Shown here: piece by piece, positions 22,650 through 33,902 of the stretch
Numbering within the stretch: the first letter of the stretch is position 1
Layout of the letters: every line of letters begins with the position of its first letter
Origin: Silene latifolia
Lineage: Eukaryota; Streptophyta; Magnoliopsida; Caryophyllales; Caryophyllaceae
Direction: 5' to 3'
Assembly: GCF_048544455.1 (NCBI RefSeq)
Contig: NC_133538.1
Span: 455,217,311 to 455,281,310, forward strand
Length of the DNA: 64,000 nt
The notes under the pieces: generated by a model
Databases searched by the model: none
Told to the model about the DNA's origin: nothing
What the model saw: only the letters and a program-made list of their open reading frames with translations
Translations under genes and position numbers: made by a program

Positions 22650-24600
22650 GATAGGTATCTCGAGTCCCTTGTTTCTCTCTTCCAGTGTATCTTCCGGAGC
22701 AAGTTCTGTATCCTTTGGACGCTTCTTACCTCTCGAACGAGGTCTTTCCGGTGATTTATCGCTTAAACGAGCACTAACAGGCTCTCGAATAAGCTTCCCG
22801 TCATGGAAACTACTCGATCGACCAATATACCCATTCGATCGAGTAGAATCTTCATCAATACCACTCGATCGAGTAGTTTTTTCACTCGATCGAGCAACTC
22901 CATTTTGCTCATCACTCGATCGAGTAGAAAAACTACTCGATCGACCATTTTGCCTTTCCTATTCACTCGATCGACCACTTTCGTCCCCAAATCTGCTCGA
23001 TCGACCACCTGAAACCAGTCGATCGAGCACTTTCTTTGCCGTGAGCTCATTTTCTTCGCCAGAACACGGTTCACCATCAGTTACAGCTCTCCTCGGGTCT
23101 GATTTCTGCATTTCCGGTCCCTCATATGAACGACCGCTTCTCAGATTGATGAAATTTACCGTCTCATGTGGATTCTTCTCATTTTGAGTCGGTAATTGAC
23201 CCTGCTTTCTTGTGGACTGATTAGTGGCTAATTGGGCAACTTGAGTTTCAAGTGCCTTTATGGACGCATCTTTCTGTTGATCACTCAATTTTCACTGCTT
23301 CGTGAAGGCTTGCAACATAGACTTAAGCTCACCAATTTCACTCACCCCACCGGAAGATGATGCACCATGGTTAGGAGGAGTAAAAGAAGGGGGCTTTTGA
23401 AAGCCTTGTTGATTCTTGTGTGGAGGGACATAAGGCTGTTGCTGGTGCGGAGGAGGAGTAGGATTGAGCACATTCTGACTAGTCCACCTCAGATTGGCAT
23501 GGAGTGCCCCTTGATTATTTTAATAGGAACCCCCTCCTTGCCTATATTGCTGAAAGGCAAGGACTTGTTCCTTCTCTACAAGACAGCCAATAGCAGTGTG
23601 GCCATCATTACTCCCACATCTCTCACATGAAACGGTCTCTCCCATAGTAAGAACATGGACCGTCTGAGGCTCCCCAGTAGCTTGTAATTCCAACTTGTCG
23701 AACCTAGCATTCATGGTCTCCAGCTGAGCCAAAACCTGCTTATCAACTGCATGAACTGTCCTAATCCCATCCCTCGGGTTACCATATTCAGCACTGTGAT
23801 TCGCCATCTCTTCAATAAGGAACCATCCCTTATCATCATCTGTATTCTCCTGAAATCTTCCACTAGATGCCGCATCAAGTATGGCTCTCTGGTCGTCATA
23901 CAGCCCATTGTAGAACTGATTAGCTAGAAACCATGGGTCAAAACCATGGTGCAGGATAGACCTCACCAACTTCTTGAATCGTGACCATGCTTCATAGAAA
24001 CTTTCATCGGGAGCCTGTCTGAAACTAGTAATCTTGGTCCTCAGCAAATTGGTGCGTTGTGGAGGGAAATATGTCTTGTAAAATGCAAGAGCAAGAGATT
24101 CCCAATCTGTAACCCCAGTTTGTGCGGTCCAAGTCGATCGACCACTCCTGGTCAATCGGCTAAAGAGAAAGGAAATAGAACTTCCTTAATCTTGTCTGAG
24201 TTACCCCCTTAGTGGCGGGGATAGTAGAACGATGTCGGTAAAGGTCTCCATATGCTTCCTCGGATCTTCACCGCCACACCTCTATAGATATTCCTCTCCA
24301 CCGTGTTGATATAAGAAGGACGGATATCGAATGTATTACCATCCTCAGTCTGGAGATTGAAACCCTTCGGAATAGAGGATGCTTTAGGCACTGAATGACT
24401 GGAAAGCTTTGACATCTTTACTGTAGAAATCAGACTGTCTTCCGCGAAAAGAGAATGATCTAGCTCTGGCTCGAAAGTACTCAAGTCTTCCTTTCGTGAT
24501 TTCCTTAGTAGCACATGGAGTCTATGCTTGAATAATCTCTCCGGTTCAATCACCAAAACTAATTCAAACCCAATCGACACAGGCATAAACAACACTAAAA
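22650..24600 (-). pseudogene. Gypsy-2 gag region
   Basis: The plant retrotransposon gag core is seen (WESLALAFYKTYF, FYEAWSRFKKLVR, LANQFYNGLYDDQRAIL). A cysteine motif (CERCGSNDGHTAIGC) acts as a candidate zinc knuckle, and a P/Q-rich linker follows. The gag-protease linker at about 22805-23028 is packed with TCGATCGA palindromes, which here encode runs of R, S, T, D and L. Motif order matches Gypsy-1. Confidence 0.8.
22805..23028. repeat. TCGATCGA palindromes inside Gypsy-2 coding DNA
   Basis: About ten TCGATCGA cores lie within 225 bases, most in the form ACTCGATCGAGT or ACTCGATCGACC. The density equals that of the LTR array, although this segment lies between the gag and protease coding parts. 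Confidence 0.85.
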
Positions 24601-24684
24601 GAAAATAATAAGAACGGCCTCAAGGAATGAAAATTCCCTGAGACAGATAAAATAAACGGAACAACAACAAATAGGACAATTGCC

Positions 24685-24702
24685 TCCCCGGCAACGGCAC
24701 CA
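24685..24702 (-). promoter_or_regulatory. Primer binding site of Gypsy-2
   Basis: The element strand reads TGGTGCCGTTGCCGGGGA, one mismatch from the tRNA-Asp-type site. Five bases separate it from the LTR end. Confidence 0.85.
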
Positions 24703-24707
24703 AAATT

Positions 24708-26184
24708 TGACACGTCTGTCGTATACCTGTCAAAAATAAACTAACTCAACTAACTATATAGCTAGGGAAGTCAGGTCGATCTCCGCAGGGAGGCAAGATA
24801 TTTGTAGAAGTCCGTCTATTTGGTCACAAATGGGGGGGGGTTGTTTGATTTGTTATCTAAACTACGAGATTTAAAGGAAAGAGGAATAAAGGGTAAGAGC
24901 AATAAAAGCAGAGAAAAAGGATAAAACTATCAGATAGAGAGGGACATGTCAGGATTTCGGTTCACTACGGTAGTCCAGGTGACTCAAATTGTAAAATGAC
25001 TCAGACGAATTAATGTAAGACGGATGTTGAAAGGTCCTTTCGATCCACTTCCTATCCTAAAATACCACTAACTTAACTTTCATTCTCGTCGGGGTAATCT
25101 ACTGTTCATAGCAGGCCTATTTAGTCCAATCTTTCGATCTACGATTAATTTTAGCCAGATTAAAGATTAACGCAGAAGTGTGCACTCAACTAAGTTGAAT
25201 AAATACAGTTAAATTGCTATGGTGACAGAGTCTCGTAATTATTTCATCTGTTTCATTTACTACATCGTCACTTTCCTACCGCGGACCCCTAATCCCAACA
25301 TGAAAGGGGTTTAGCTACTCATGTCGCTAATTAAACTAACAGCAGATAAAATTCCAGTCGTAAACATAATGAAATAAACAATAAATTGCATAAAAGTAAA
25401 TTAGGGCAGAAGAATAAATGTAACGAAACGAAGAATTAAAGCAACAAGAGATTAATTATTAATAAGAGAAGAGAAAGAATTACAATCGATGCGAATCTGG
25501 CGTAAAGAACACAAAATTCAAGCGAAAGTAATCCCGAAATAAAGTTACAGTAGAGAGCATTGAAGTACGCAGTAAAAGTTTGATAATTGAAAAGTAGATC
25601 AAAAAAATCCGATCCTAATAACCTAGTTAACGTAGGTTTAAATAGTAAAGTACTTAAGTTTTGCGAAATTAAACAACACAGGGGCTGTTTAAAGCCCATA
25701 ATCAGCGAAACCTCTCGATCGAGTGTATTAAAACCACTCGATCGAGCAAACACCTCAGCAAATCTACTCGATCGAGTAGAAAGTTACTCGATCGAGTAAC
25801 TGGTCTTTCTGCAGGCTAAGGATCAAGTGGAAAACCACTCGATCGACCAATCTGGGACGTAAAAATCACTCGATCGAGTGATTAAACTGCTCGATCGAGT
25901 TCTTGGTCTTCATTTCAGTTCAAGTCCGCGCCTAAATGCCTCGTAATCCGTGCCATGCCGCTTTCAAGTGCAGTATCTCACTCTGGAAAAATCCCGTCTC
26001 CTCTAAATGCATGCAAAAAGGACGAAAAAGAGTACGATTCCACTACTTTCACGTTCATTTCTACAAAATGGACAAAACGAACCAAAGTAACCAATTCGGG
26101 GCAAAATACCATAAAAACAGTATAAAAATGCATAGAAATGCGTGCTGAAACAGGCTAAAAAGACTATATATTATGCACGTATCA
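24708..26184 (-). repeat. 5' LTR of Gypsy-2
   Basis: 1477 bp, the same length as the 3' LTR at 15328-16804, with the same termini. Differences are scattered substitutions and a shorter G run. The right flank TGGTT is the second copy of the target duplication. Confidence 0.95.
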
Positions 26185-26328
26185 TGGTTGAATTGAATCT
26201 ATTGAGTTCTAATGAACCCAGTAATTTGTGATTTATCTTTGGTCTTTGGTATATGGTCTTTCTTGATATATGCGAGGTTTTGAATGGCATGAAACAAATT
26301 TAATTTTTAAAAATATTAGGAGTTCGTA

Positions 26329-26841
26329 ATAAAAACGGTTACTAAAAAAAACCGTTGTCAAGACCTTTAACAACGGTTACTAAAATAAAACCCGTTGCGA
26401 ATACATTTCACAAATACCGCGCATAATATTCAACAACAGGTTTTAAACGAAGAACCGTTGTTAAAAGTCTTCACATTTTTGGAGGGACAGTTACAACAAC
26501 GGGTTATAAACTAAGAACCATTGTTACTAAAAATTTCAACAACGGGTATATAGCATATACCCGTTGTTACTACAAATTTCAATTTTGGAGGGAAGGTTAC
26601 AACAACGGTTTTACATAAGACAACCGTTGTTATATTATTCCCACCAAATTTTTGAAACACTTTCCACAACGGCTTACACGCAACAACAACGGCTTTTAAC
26701 CATGGTTAATACTTTAGACAACGGTTTATGTAAATAACCTAACCGTTGTAAATACCTTTTACAACGGCCGCTTTAACAACGTCCGCTTTTTGTTTTTACA
26801 ACGGTTTTTACCCGTTGTTATAGCATGTATCTGTAGTAGTG
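26329..26841. repeat. Right subterminal repeats and terminus of the CACTA element
   Basis: More than ten AACAACGG / CCGTTGTT arms in both orientations lead up to the terminal sequence CTGTAGTAGTG at 26831-26841, whose reverse is CACTACTACAG. This fits the CACTA terminal inverted repeat. The repeats are the presumed binding sites of a TNPA-like protein and match the internal cluster at 8847-9171. Confidence 0.85.
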
Positions 26842-26855
26842 ATTGGTTTCCCCAG

Positions 26856-27161
26856 GCTGGTTCTGTAGAACTTGTCTCTGGGATGTTATTGAGATTACCC
26901 TGGCCAGGGATTGGCGGGATGAACGGGAGCCTCGGAGGATGGTCATGAGCATACATTGCATTTGCATTTAATATTATCTTGTATTCATTTATTGTTTTTG
27001 TTTAGCTATTTATACTCAGCCGTTGGATTGACGTGTATTCGGTAAACACCTATGATGAACCAAATATTGGGGAGCAGTTTGATTGGCAGGTTACAGATTG
27101 GGACGAGTGGACTGACGAGTCAAACATAGAGACCTTCACGAGTTTAGAGAAGATGTAATAG
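26856..27161 (+). other. Possible exons of an unrecognised host gene
   Basis: Directly right of the CACTA terminus a sequence ending CCCCAG could be a splice acceptor (to 26855). It is followed by an open stretch reading LWDVIEITLARDWRDEREPR in one frame. A second acceptor-like TTTTTGTTTAG ends at about 27004. After it is an open stretch of about 50 codons (WIDVYSVNTYDEPNIGEQFD and TDWDEWTDESNIETF) closing with TAA at 27157-27159. I do not recognise the protein. If real, the CACTA element sits in an intron of this gene. No upstream exons are visible in the window. Confidence 0.35.
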
Positions 27162-27328
27162 AGACTTAGTTACATGTATTTTCCGCTGCGAGTTTTGTAA
27201 TTTAATTTAAGACCGTATTTTATTTAAGTTGACCATTTGAGTAATTTAATTATTAAAGTATTTTGGATTGCTATACTTTATAACTACTGCCTCAGGAAAT
27301 TGGGATGGTAACATACCTATTTAAATAG

Positions 27329-27451
27329 TATTAGGCAGACTAGGCCGTGTTATGTATGGGCTTCGACCCACGACTAAACTCTTGTATTTATATTAAACGA
27401 TGAGCTAATGAGAATCGATACAACAAAATTAACCTAATACATTTCGTAACA
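27329..27451 (+). repeat. 5' LTR of Copia-1
   Basis: Starts TATTAGGCAGACTAGG and ends ATTTCGTAACA. It does not begin with TG. Because the flanking 7 bases match, the border could shift by up to two bases. Confidence 0.85.
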
Positions 27452-27689
27452 TGGTAACAGGAGAGTCAGTAAAACCCTATTTTCCCACAAAACCCACCAC
27501 TGTCGTCCGTTCTTGATCATTGTCTGCTCGGAATTCCTTCTTTTCTGATCATCGATAACGGGAGCGGCCACGGACACATCCTTATCTTCTTCTTCTACCT
27601 CTAAAATCGATTCTCTTTCCCCTTTTTCTCTTGTTAATCAGGAGGGTCCAGGTCAAGCGATAACCCATATCAAACTCCGGAGGGACAAT

Positions 27690-28560
27690 TATGAGGAATG
27701 GAGTCGTTCTATGCGTTGGTCACTTAAATCACGACGCAAGTTCGGTTTTTTGTGACGGGTCTATTGCTAAGCCGACAGATGATATTATGCTTAGTCAATG
27801 GGAAGTTGTACACTGCACCGTCGTTCAATGGATCATGAATTCGATCGATCCCTCTCTCCGGGACAGTGTATCAGATACCGAGGATGCTCGTCTTCTTTGG
27901 ACTGAATTGGAAGACCGGTATGCTGTTGTTGATGGGGCGAGAAGACATGCCCTAAAAACCCAACTACACGAGTGCCGTCAAGCAAAAGGTATGTCGGTTA
28001 CTACATATTATGGTAATTTAAAGGCTTTATGGGACGCCCTTGCTACCCACGAACCCCCGTTTTCGTGCACAACCAGTGGGTGCACTTGTGGTGTTACCAA
28101 AAATGCCTTAGCTCCCCAGGATTCGGAACGATTGCATCAATTTCTTATGGGCCTTGATAAATCGTTGTATGGTCCCATTCGTAATCACCAGCTCGCTCTT
28201 GATCCGTTACCGACCCTTAACCGTGTCTATCACGCGGTTTTACAAGAAGAGCGACTGCTAGTTGGTGCTACGGCAATCCCTGAATCCTCTGATGTCATGG
28301 CCCTTGCCGTACGGCCTGCTTCCTCTGCCTCGACTTCCTCTGTTCCTGATTCGCGGATTTTACGCGATGCGGAGCGACAAGAGCGTAGAAAGTTGACATG
28401 CTCTCACTGTAAAGCCTCCGGCCATGAAGTAAATGATTGTTTTATTAAAATCCAAAACTTCCCGGGCTGGTGGGGTTCTCGCCCGTGTACTCTTGAGGAG
28501 ATGCAATCGAAACAACAGACTGGTTCTCGTTCTACAGCCCGTGCTAATGCTCTTTTGACC
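27690..28560 (+). pseudogene. Copia-1 gag region
   Basis: A copia-type gag: W...C..V..WI pattern (SQWEVVHCTVVQWI), LWTELEDRY, then YYGNLKALWD, a cysteine pair region, and FLMGLD. A zinc knuckle CSHCKASGHEVNDC follows near the end. It forms the particle and binds RNA in this family. Confidence 0.85.
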
Positions 28561-28599
28561 GAACCTCCTTCTGGTTCTCAAGACCGTCTGACTGGTATG

Positions 28600-31500
28600 T
28601 CTCTTGATTGGATAATTGATACAGGGGCATCCCTTCATGTTACAGGTGATGCTCGTTGGTTAACGGAGTCACAGACTATTACACCGTGCACGATTAGCCT
28701 TCCCAATGGCCACACGGTCTCTGCCACTGTCACTGGTTCGGTGCAAATCAGTGACTCTTTTATTCTCCGTGATGTCTTATTTGTTCCAGAGTCTAACTTG
28801 CAATTTGCTTTCCGTTTCTCAACTCGTGGCTTCTACTTCCTGTGTGCTAAGTTTTACTAATTTATCTTGTCACATTCAGGATGCTTCTTTGAAGACGAAG
28901 ATTGGAGTCGATGAGTTGCGAGACGAGCTCTATTATTTGCGTGCTAGTGAACGGGTTGTTGTGAATCGGGTGAGCACGGATTTTTCAGTCGATACATGGC
29001 ATATGCGTCTGGGTCATCCCTCCAATAAAGTCCTTCGTTTTTTACCGAATGTTAGCAATTTAAATTCGTCTGATTTGGATCATATTTGTGATATTTGTCA
29101 CCTTGCAAAACAATGTCGTCAAAGCTTTAGTTTGAATTCCAATAAAGCAGCTGCTATTTTTTATTTAATCCATTGTGACTTATGGGGTCCTTATTGTACA
29201 CCCTCGTCTTGCGGGGCCAAATATTTCTTGACCATCGTTGACGACTGTTCTCGGCCTGTCTGGGTCTATTTATTACTCGATAAATCCGAGGTTACAGGCA
29301 TGTTTATGAGTTTTTTAGCCATGGTCTATACTCAATTTTCCAAGCAAGTTAAAATTGTACAGTCAGACAATGGTACGGAGTTTAATGAAATGTCTGACTA
29401 TTTCTTTAAACATGGCATTTTATTTCAAACTTCCTGTGTCGGGACTCCTCAACAAAATGGTCGTGTCGAGCGTAAACATCGTCACATTCTTAATGTTGCT
29501 CGCGCCCTTATATTTCAGGGTCATTTGCCGGTCTCTTTTTGGGGTGAATGTATATTAACAGCTGCTTACTTGATCAATCGCACACCTTCTCATCTCCTTT
29601 CCAATAAAACTCCTTACGAAATTTTATTTGGTTCTCCGCCTTCCTATGCTAATTTACGCGTCTTTGGCTGCCTTTGTTTCGTTCATAACCAAAATACCAA
29701 GGGCGATAAATTTGCGAAGAGAAGTCGTAAGTGTGTCTTTATTGGGTATTCTCACAATAAAAAGGGTTGGCGTGTGTATGATATTACTACTGGGGATATT
29801 TTTGTGAGTCGGGATGTCTAATTTTATGAGGCTTCTTTTCCATATGCTCCTTCCCCTTCCACGACTTCTTACTCTTTTTCTGTTGAGCCCCCATCTGATG
29901 GGCAGGCCGTGTGTGAGGGGGAGTCCGGGGTTTCTCATTCGGTGGAGGGTACGGATGTCCAAGGAGGGTCCGGTGTCATTAGCTCGCCTACTGTCGACCT
30001 TGGCCGTGGGAAGCGTCATAAACGCCCTCCTCCTCACCTGAGTGATTATGTGGTTGGAAATTGTGCTAACATACCTCCAGATTCGCCCAGCAACTCACCT
30101 CCTGAATCTCTGTCTTCGTCTTCAGGTACCCCTTATGCCTTAGCTAATTATCTCAATTGCGATAAGTTTTCTTCTCGTCATAAACAATTCCTTGCAGCCA
30201 TTACCACCGGTTTTGAGCCTCCTACTTTTCGATTGGCCATCACTGATCCTCGTTGGTGTAAGACTATGGAGGAGGAAATTGCCGCTCTTGAGAATAATGG
30301 CACTTGGGAATTGACTACTTTACCTTCTGACAAGAAGGCTCTTGGCTGTCGTTGGGTTTATAAAATTAAATACAAGTCCGATAGGAGCATTGAACGATTT
30401 AAAGCAAGGTTAGTAATTTTTGGTAATCATCAGGTTGATGGTATAGACTATGGGGAAACCTTTCCGCCCGTAGTTAAGATGGTGACAGTTCGTACTTTGC
30501 TTACTGTTGTTGCTAGTAAAGATTGGGAATTACACCAGATGGACGTTCATAATGCCTTCTTACATGGAGATTTGACGGAGGAGGTATATATGAAATTGCC
30601 ACCTGGTTTTAGCAAAGGGAACGATGGTAAGGTTTGTCGGCTGCGTAAGTCGCTATATGGGCTTCGACAGGCTCCTCGCTGTTGGTTTGCAATGCTGGCC
30701 TCTGCTTTGAAGCAATATGGTTTTAAACAGTCTTATTCAGATTATTCTTTGTTCAATTTTACAGCCGATGAGGTATGCATTCATGTCCTTGTCTATGTTG
30801 ACGATCTTGTTATTGCTGGCAATAATTCAACTGCTATTACTCGGTTCAAAAATTATCTTGGTTCCTGCTTCCATATGAAGGATTTGGGTACTTTGAAATA
30901 TTTTTTGGGAATTGAGGTTGCTCGTAATTCGGAGGGTATTTGTCTCAGTCAACGAAAGTATGCCTTGGATATTATTTCTGAGACCGGTCTTCTGGGTTCG
31001 AAACCTAGCCCCACGCCCATCGAACCGAATCACCGCTTAGGTGAAGCTACCGGTGATGTTATTGTGGATGTTGAATCGTATCGTCGTCTCGTCGGTCGCC
31101 TTGTTTATCTGGCTGTCACCCGTCCGGACCTTTCTTATGTCGTTCATGTTTTATCGCAATTTTTATCTCACCCTCGAAAAGCCCATATGGACGCTGCTCT
31201 TAGGGTGGTATGGTATCTTAAAGGTCGACCAGGTCAGGGTATTTTGCTTCGCAAGGACAGTTCACTTACTGTCACGTTTCCGGTTGAATTGTTTTCCTAG
31301 GCGGTTCCCCTATCTCTTGGAAAACTAAAAACAACCGACTGTGTCGCGCTCATCCACTGAGGCTGAGTATAGGTCGATGGCAACGCTCCTTTGCGAGATG
31401 AAATGGCTCGTGGGGTTGTTTTCTAGCCTCGGTGTAGTGGTCCAAACGCCTATGTCGATTCATTGCGATAACAAGTCCGCTCTCCAACTTGCTCAAAATC

Positions 31501-31700
31501 CGGTTTTTCATGAGCGAACTAAACATATTGAAGTCGATTGTCATTTCATTCACGATGCGATCTCTGAAGGCCTAGTTCGTCCGTCCTATGTCGCCACTAA
31601 TGTGCAGTTGGCCGATATTTTTACTAAAGCTTTACCGTTACCACAGTTTGATTTTCTCCTTCGCAAACTGGGCATTCTTGATCTTCATGCTCCAGTTTGA
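28600..31700 (+). pseudogene. Copia-1 pol region (protease, integrase, RT, RNase H)
   Basis: In order are protease WIIDTGASLHVTGD (about 28610), the pre-integrase segment WHMRLGHPSNKVLRF, integrase core (YLIHCDLWGPY, then VQSDNGTEF and GTPQQNGRVERKHRHIL), reverse transcriptase ([34 protein letters not shown]), and RNase H (SRSSTEAEYRSMA, then VQLADIFTKALP). Integrase before RT defines the Ty1/copia order. It is a broken copy. Confidence 0.9.
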
Positions 31701-31707
31701 GGTGGAG

Positions 31708-31830
31708 TATTAGGCAGACTAGGCCGTGTTATGTATGGGCTTCGACCCACGACTAAACTCTTGTATTTATATTAAACAATGAGCTAATGAGAATCGACAC
31801 AACACAATTAACCTAATACATTTCGTAATA
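31708..31830 (+). repeat. 3' LTR of Copia-1
   Basis: Same length as the 5' LTR, ending CGTAATA. It is followed by the right copy of the flanking repeat. Confidence 0.85.
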
Positions 31831-31835
31831 AATAG

Positions 31836-32142
31836 GAATGTCTAGTAAAGACTCTTAATTAAATGGAGGTATTACATTAAAGCCAAGTTTGCAGCGACTA
31901 AGTGACTAAACTTCACAAACCCATCAAGTAGAATACATGGCTATACCCCAAATTCAATGCACACACTTTCACGTGTACAATTGCTCATTGAATCCTTCCG
32001 TCCACAATTTTTACCAAGCAAACTAAAACATGTTTCCTTGAATTATGGGTTGCCAAAGCTCATTATTTCACACTGGCATTTTATCACAGTTGGACTCAAT
32101 CCCATCATACCCTCACACTCTTAACAAATTATATAAATTATA
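31836..32142. other. AT-rich intergenic DNA
   Basis: No gene or clear repeat is seen here. It is the right flank of the Copia-1 target site. Confidence 0.4.
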
Positions 32143-32353
32143 CTCCCTCCGCCCCGGTCAATTGTTCTCCTTTGATTTTGATACAAAGACCAAGGAAAGA
32201 GGAAATGATGGACCAATTACTAAATGACAAGTAAACCAAATTAAGTGTGAATAATCAAATTGCTCATCAAATTCATTGTTAAAATAGAAATGACAAAAAT
32301 TGACTGAGACACCCAAAATGGAATAGGGCAACAAATAACCGGGATAGAGGGAA
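32143..32353. mobile_element. Stowaway-like MITE
   Basis: The left end CTCCCTCCGCCCCGGTCAATT and the inverted right end TTCCCTCTATCCCGGTTATT are the Tc1/mariner-type Stowaway pattern, flanked by TA at 32141-32142 and 32354-32355. It is 211 bp with no coding capacity. A relative is at 56649-56855. Confidence 0.8.
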
Positions 32354-32497
32354 TACAGTATTGAACAACTAGAGGCAATTCAAATATAAGCTTTCTAAAA
32401 AAAATATAGGGTTATTTAATAGGAATACTCTAAATTATTAGAGTCCTTCTCAAAATACTCTAAACTTTAATTTAACTAACAATATATCTGACTATTA

Positions 32498-33088
32498 GGG
32501 GTCGTTTGGTTCACTATGGGAAGATAGAATTCCCGGGAAAAGGAAATTCATATAAACTTAAAAATCATGTGAATTGTATAAATCTTGTTTGGTTGAATGT
32601 GGGAACTTAGGGCTTGTTTGGTTGCCCATTAAAATCATGGGATTTTAAACTTCCTAGGAAGTGTAAAACCATGATGTTGTTTGGTTGCCAAAATCATGGG
32701 AAGTAGAACTTCCCACATGAATCTACTTCCTCCATTATGTGGGAAGTCATTCACCAAGCCCCCCCTTGGTCATTGGAACTTCCCACATGAATTAACTTCC
32801 CACATGCAAACCAAACACTTTTTGGGAATTCACATGAATTGGAATTCATGCGAACTTGAAGTTCCCGGGAACTTTAGTTCCCTTATGTCAACCAAACAAG
32901 TCCTTAATTCATGTGGAAATTCCCACTTACCTAGGGGGGCTAGGTAAGTGACTTCCTACATCATGTAGGAATTGAAGTTCCATAGGAAGTTCTACTTCCC
33001 ATGAATTAGGCAACCAAACAAGACTTTATTTTACAATTTCCCATGATTTTCCAATTCCCATGAATTTGGAAGGCAACCAAACAACCCC
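32498..33088. mobile_element. Tourist-like (PIF/Harbinger) MITE, outer copy
   Basis: Terminal inverted repeats GGGGTCGTTTGGTT (left) and GGGGTTGTTTGGTT (right, inverted) are flanked by TTA at 32495-32497 and 33089-33091. The 591 bp include a second such element at 32610-32903. Noncoding. Confidence 0.85.
32610..32903. mobile_element. Tourist-like MITE nested in the previous one
   Basis: Ends GGGCTTGTTTGGTTG and, inverted, GGACTTGTTTGGTTG are flanked by TTA at 32607-32609 and 32904-32906. The 294 bp are rich in inverted copies of a CATGGGAAGT-like phrase, so the single strand should fold extensively. Confidence 0.8.
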
Positions 33089-33091
33089 TTA

Positions 33092-33902
33092 TTACCCTTC
33101 TCATCTAATAGAACAAGTAAAAGGGCAACCTGTTCTAACGGTTACCTTTTTCTTTATACTTTTTTTTTCCTTCATTAGAAGCCATTAATACACTCTTCAT
33201 CCTTCTCTCTCTATATTCCTTCCATTAACAATCTTAATTAATTTTGATTTCTACTGAATGCACCGGTATTTGCAAAAGCATTTGAAGACAATTGAACATG
33301 TTAGAAATGCTCTATTATTATTAAAACATTGAGTAATAAAACAACCAACATCACTAAAATATCCTTTAAATGCCAAATCTTTGAATGTAAACTAAAGAAC
33401 TCAGCAAGTAATGATGCTGATCCATCATCTAAACACAAATAATTGCATGAAATTGCAAAATCCTATGTCTAATTAATCGAAAATGTTATGGCATGGCATT
33501 TTTATTCCTTGACAAAAATTAAAGGCTAGTAATAAATAGTGTGTGGTGTGTCTTGGGTTAATTAAATAGGTGACAAGGTTTCCGCACTAATGTCTTCCCT
33601 GGTTAGTGTGCTTCTGATGATGGGATATGCATTGATTCTCAATTGTTCTACAACCGTTTTTCCTCCCAGCTCCCCAGATTTGCCGTTAGGAGATTTATAA
33701 CCAAGTCCCTCCCTTTTTCTTATACCCTTCTTTTTCTCCACAATTAATTTTAGTATTTTAAATAGATTTGGGGGTTATAAATTTAAAGGAGAGACAAGAG
33801 AGGGGATTTAAATTGGGAAAAAAAAGTGCAGGTTTACATTGTAATTAGAAGGAAAGAAGATGCAGTTGGTATCATCATATCATATCATCGTATCGTATCG
33901 TA
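33092..33902. other. Intergenic DNA with a short microsatellite
   Basis: No gene is seen. Near 33870-33902 an (ATCAT)/(ATCGT) repeat leads into the Helitron start. Confidence 0.45.

Larger units (their letters stand above)
15328..26184 (-). mobile_element. Gypsy-2: complete-length Athila-like element lacking pol
   Basis: The 10.86-kb element has two 1477-bp LTRs and 5-bp target duplications TGGTT at 15323-15327 and 26185-26189. The primer binding site is at 24685-24702 and the polypurine tract at 16805-16818. From 5' to 3' (decreasing coordinates) it holds gag, protease, an Athila ORF1-like frame of 600 codons, and a long 3' noncoding part. I see no RT, RNase H or integrase. Gag and protease are broken (about four or five breaks), while the 600-codon frame looks whole. 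LTR divergence is about 3-5% by eye, so insertion probably dates to the last few million years. Movement would need pol supplied by another element. Confidence 0.93.
6245..26841 (+). mobile_element. CACTA (En/Spm-type) DNA transposon, 5' end missing, carrying Gypsy-2
   Basis: The element contains a TNP2-type transposase gene, a second gene with Transposase_24-type and Ulp1 protease domains, clusters of short AACAACGG repeats, and a right terminus whose inward reading is CACTACTACAGATACATGC (26841 leftwards). The left terminus is not in the window because Gypsy-1 interrupts the transposase gene. Removing Gypsy-2 (15328-26184) joins the 3' flank of the second gene to the right subterminal repeats. 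The first 3 bases outside the right end are ATT, but the matching target duplication cannot be checked. The TNP2 gene is clearly dead, so this copy could move only with help from another element. Confidence 0.85.
27329..31830 (+). mobile_element. Copia-1: Ty1/copia element with 123-bp LTRs
   Basis: The 4.5-kb element has short LTRs (27329-27451, 31708-31830), a primer site TGGTAACAG right after the left LTR, and a purine-rich TTGAGGTGGAG before the right LTR. The repeat TAAATAG flanks both sides, within which a 5-bp target duplication (AATAG or TAAAT) lies. Parts in copia order are gag with zinc knuckle, protease, integrase, reverse transcriptase and RNase H. The coding part is broken (about three breaks). 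The LTRs differ at 3-4 of 123 positions, suggesting insertion a few million years ago or less; with so few sites this is rough. Confidence 0.92.
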
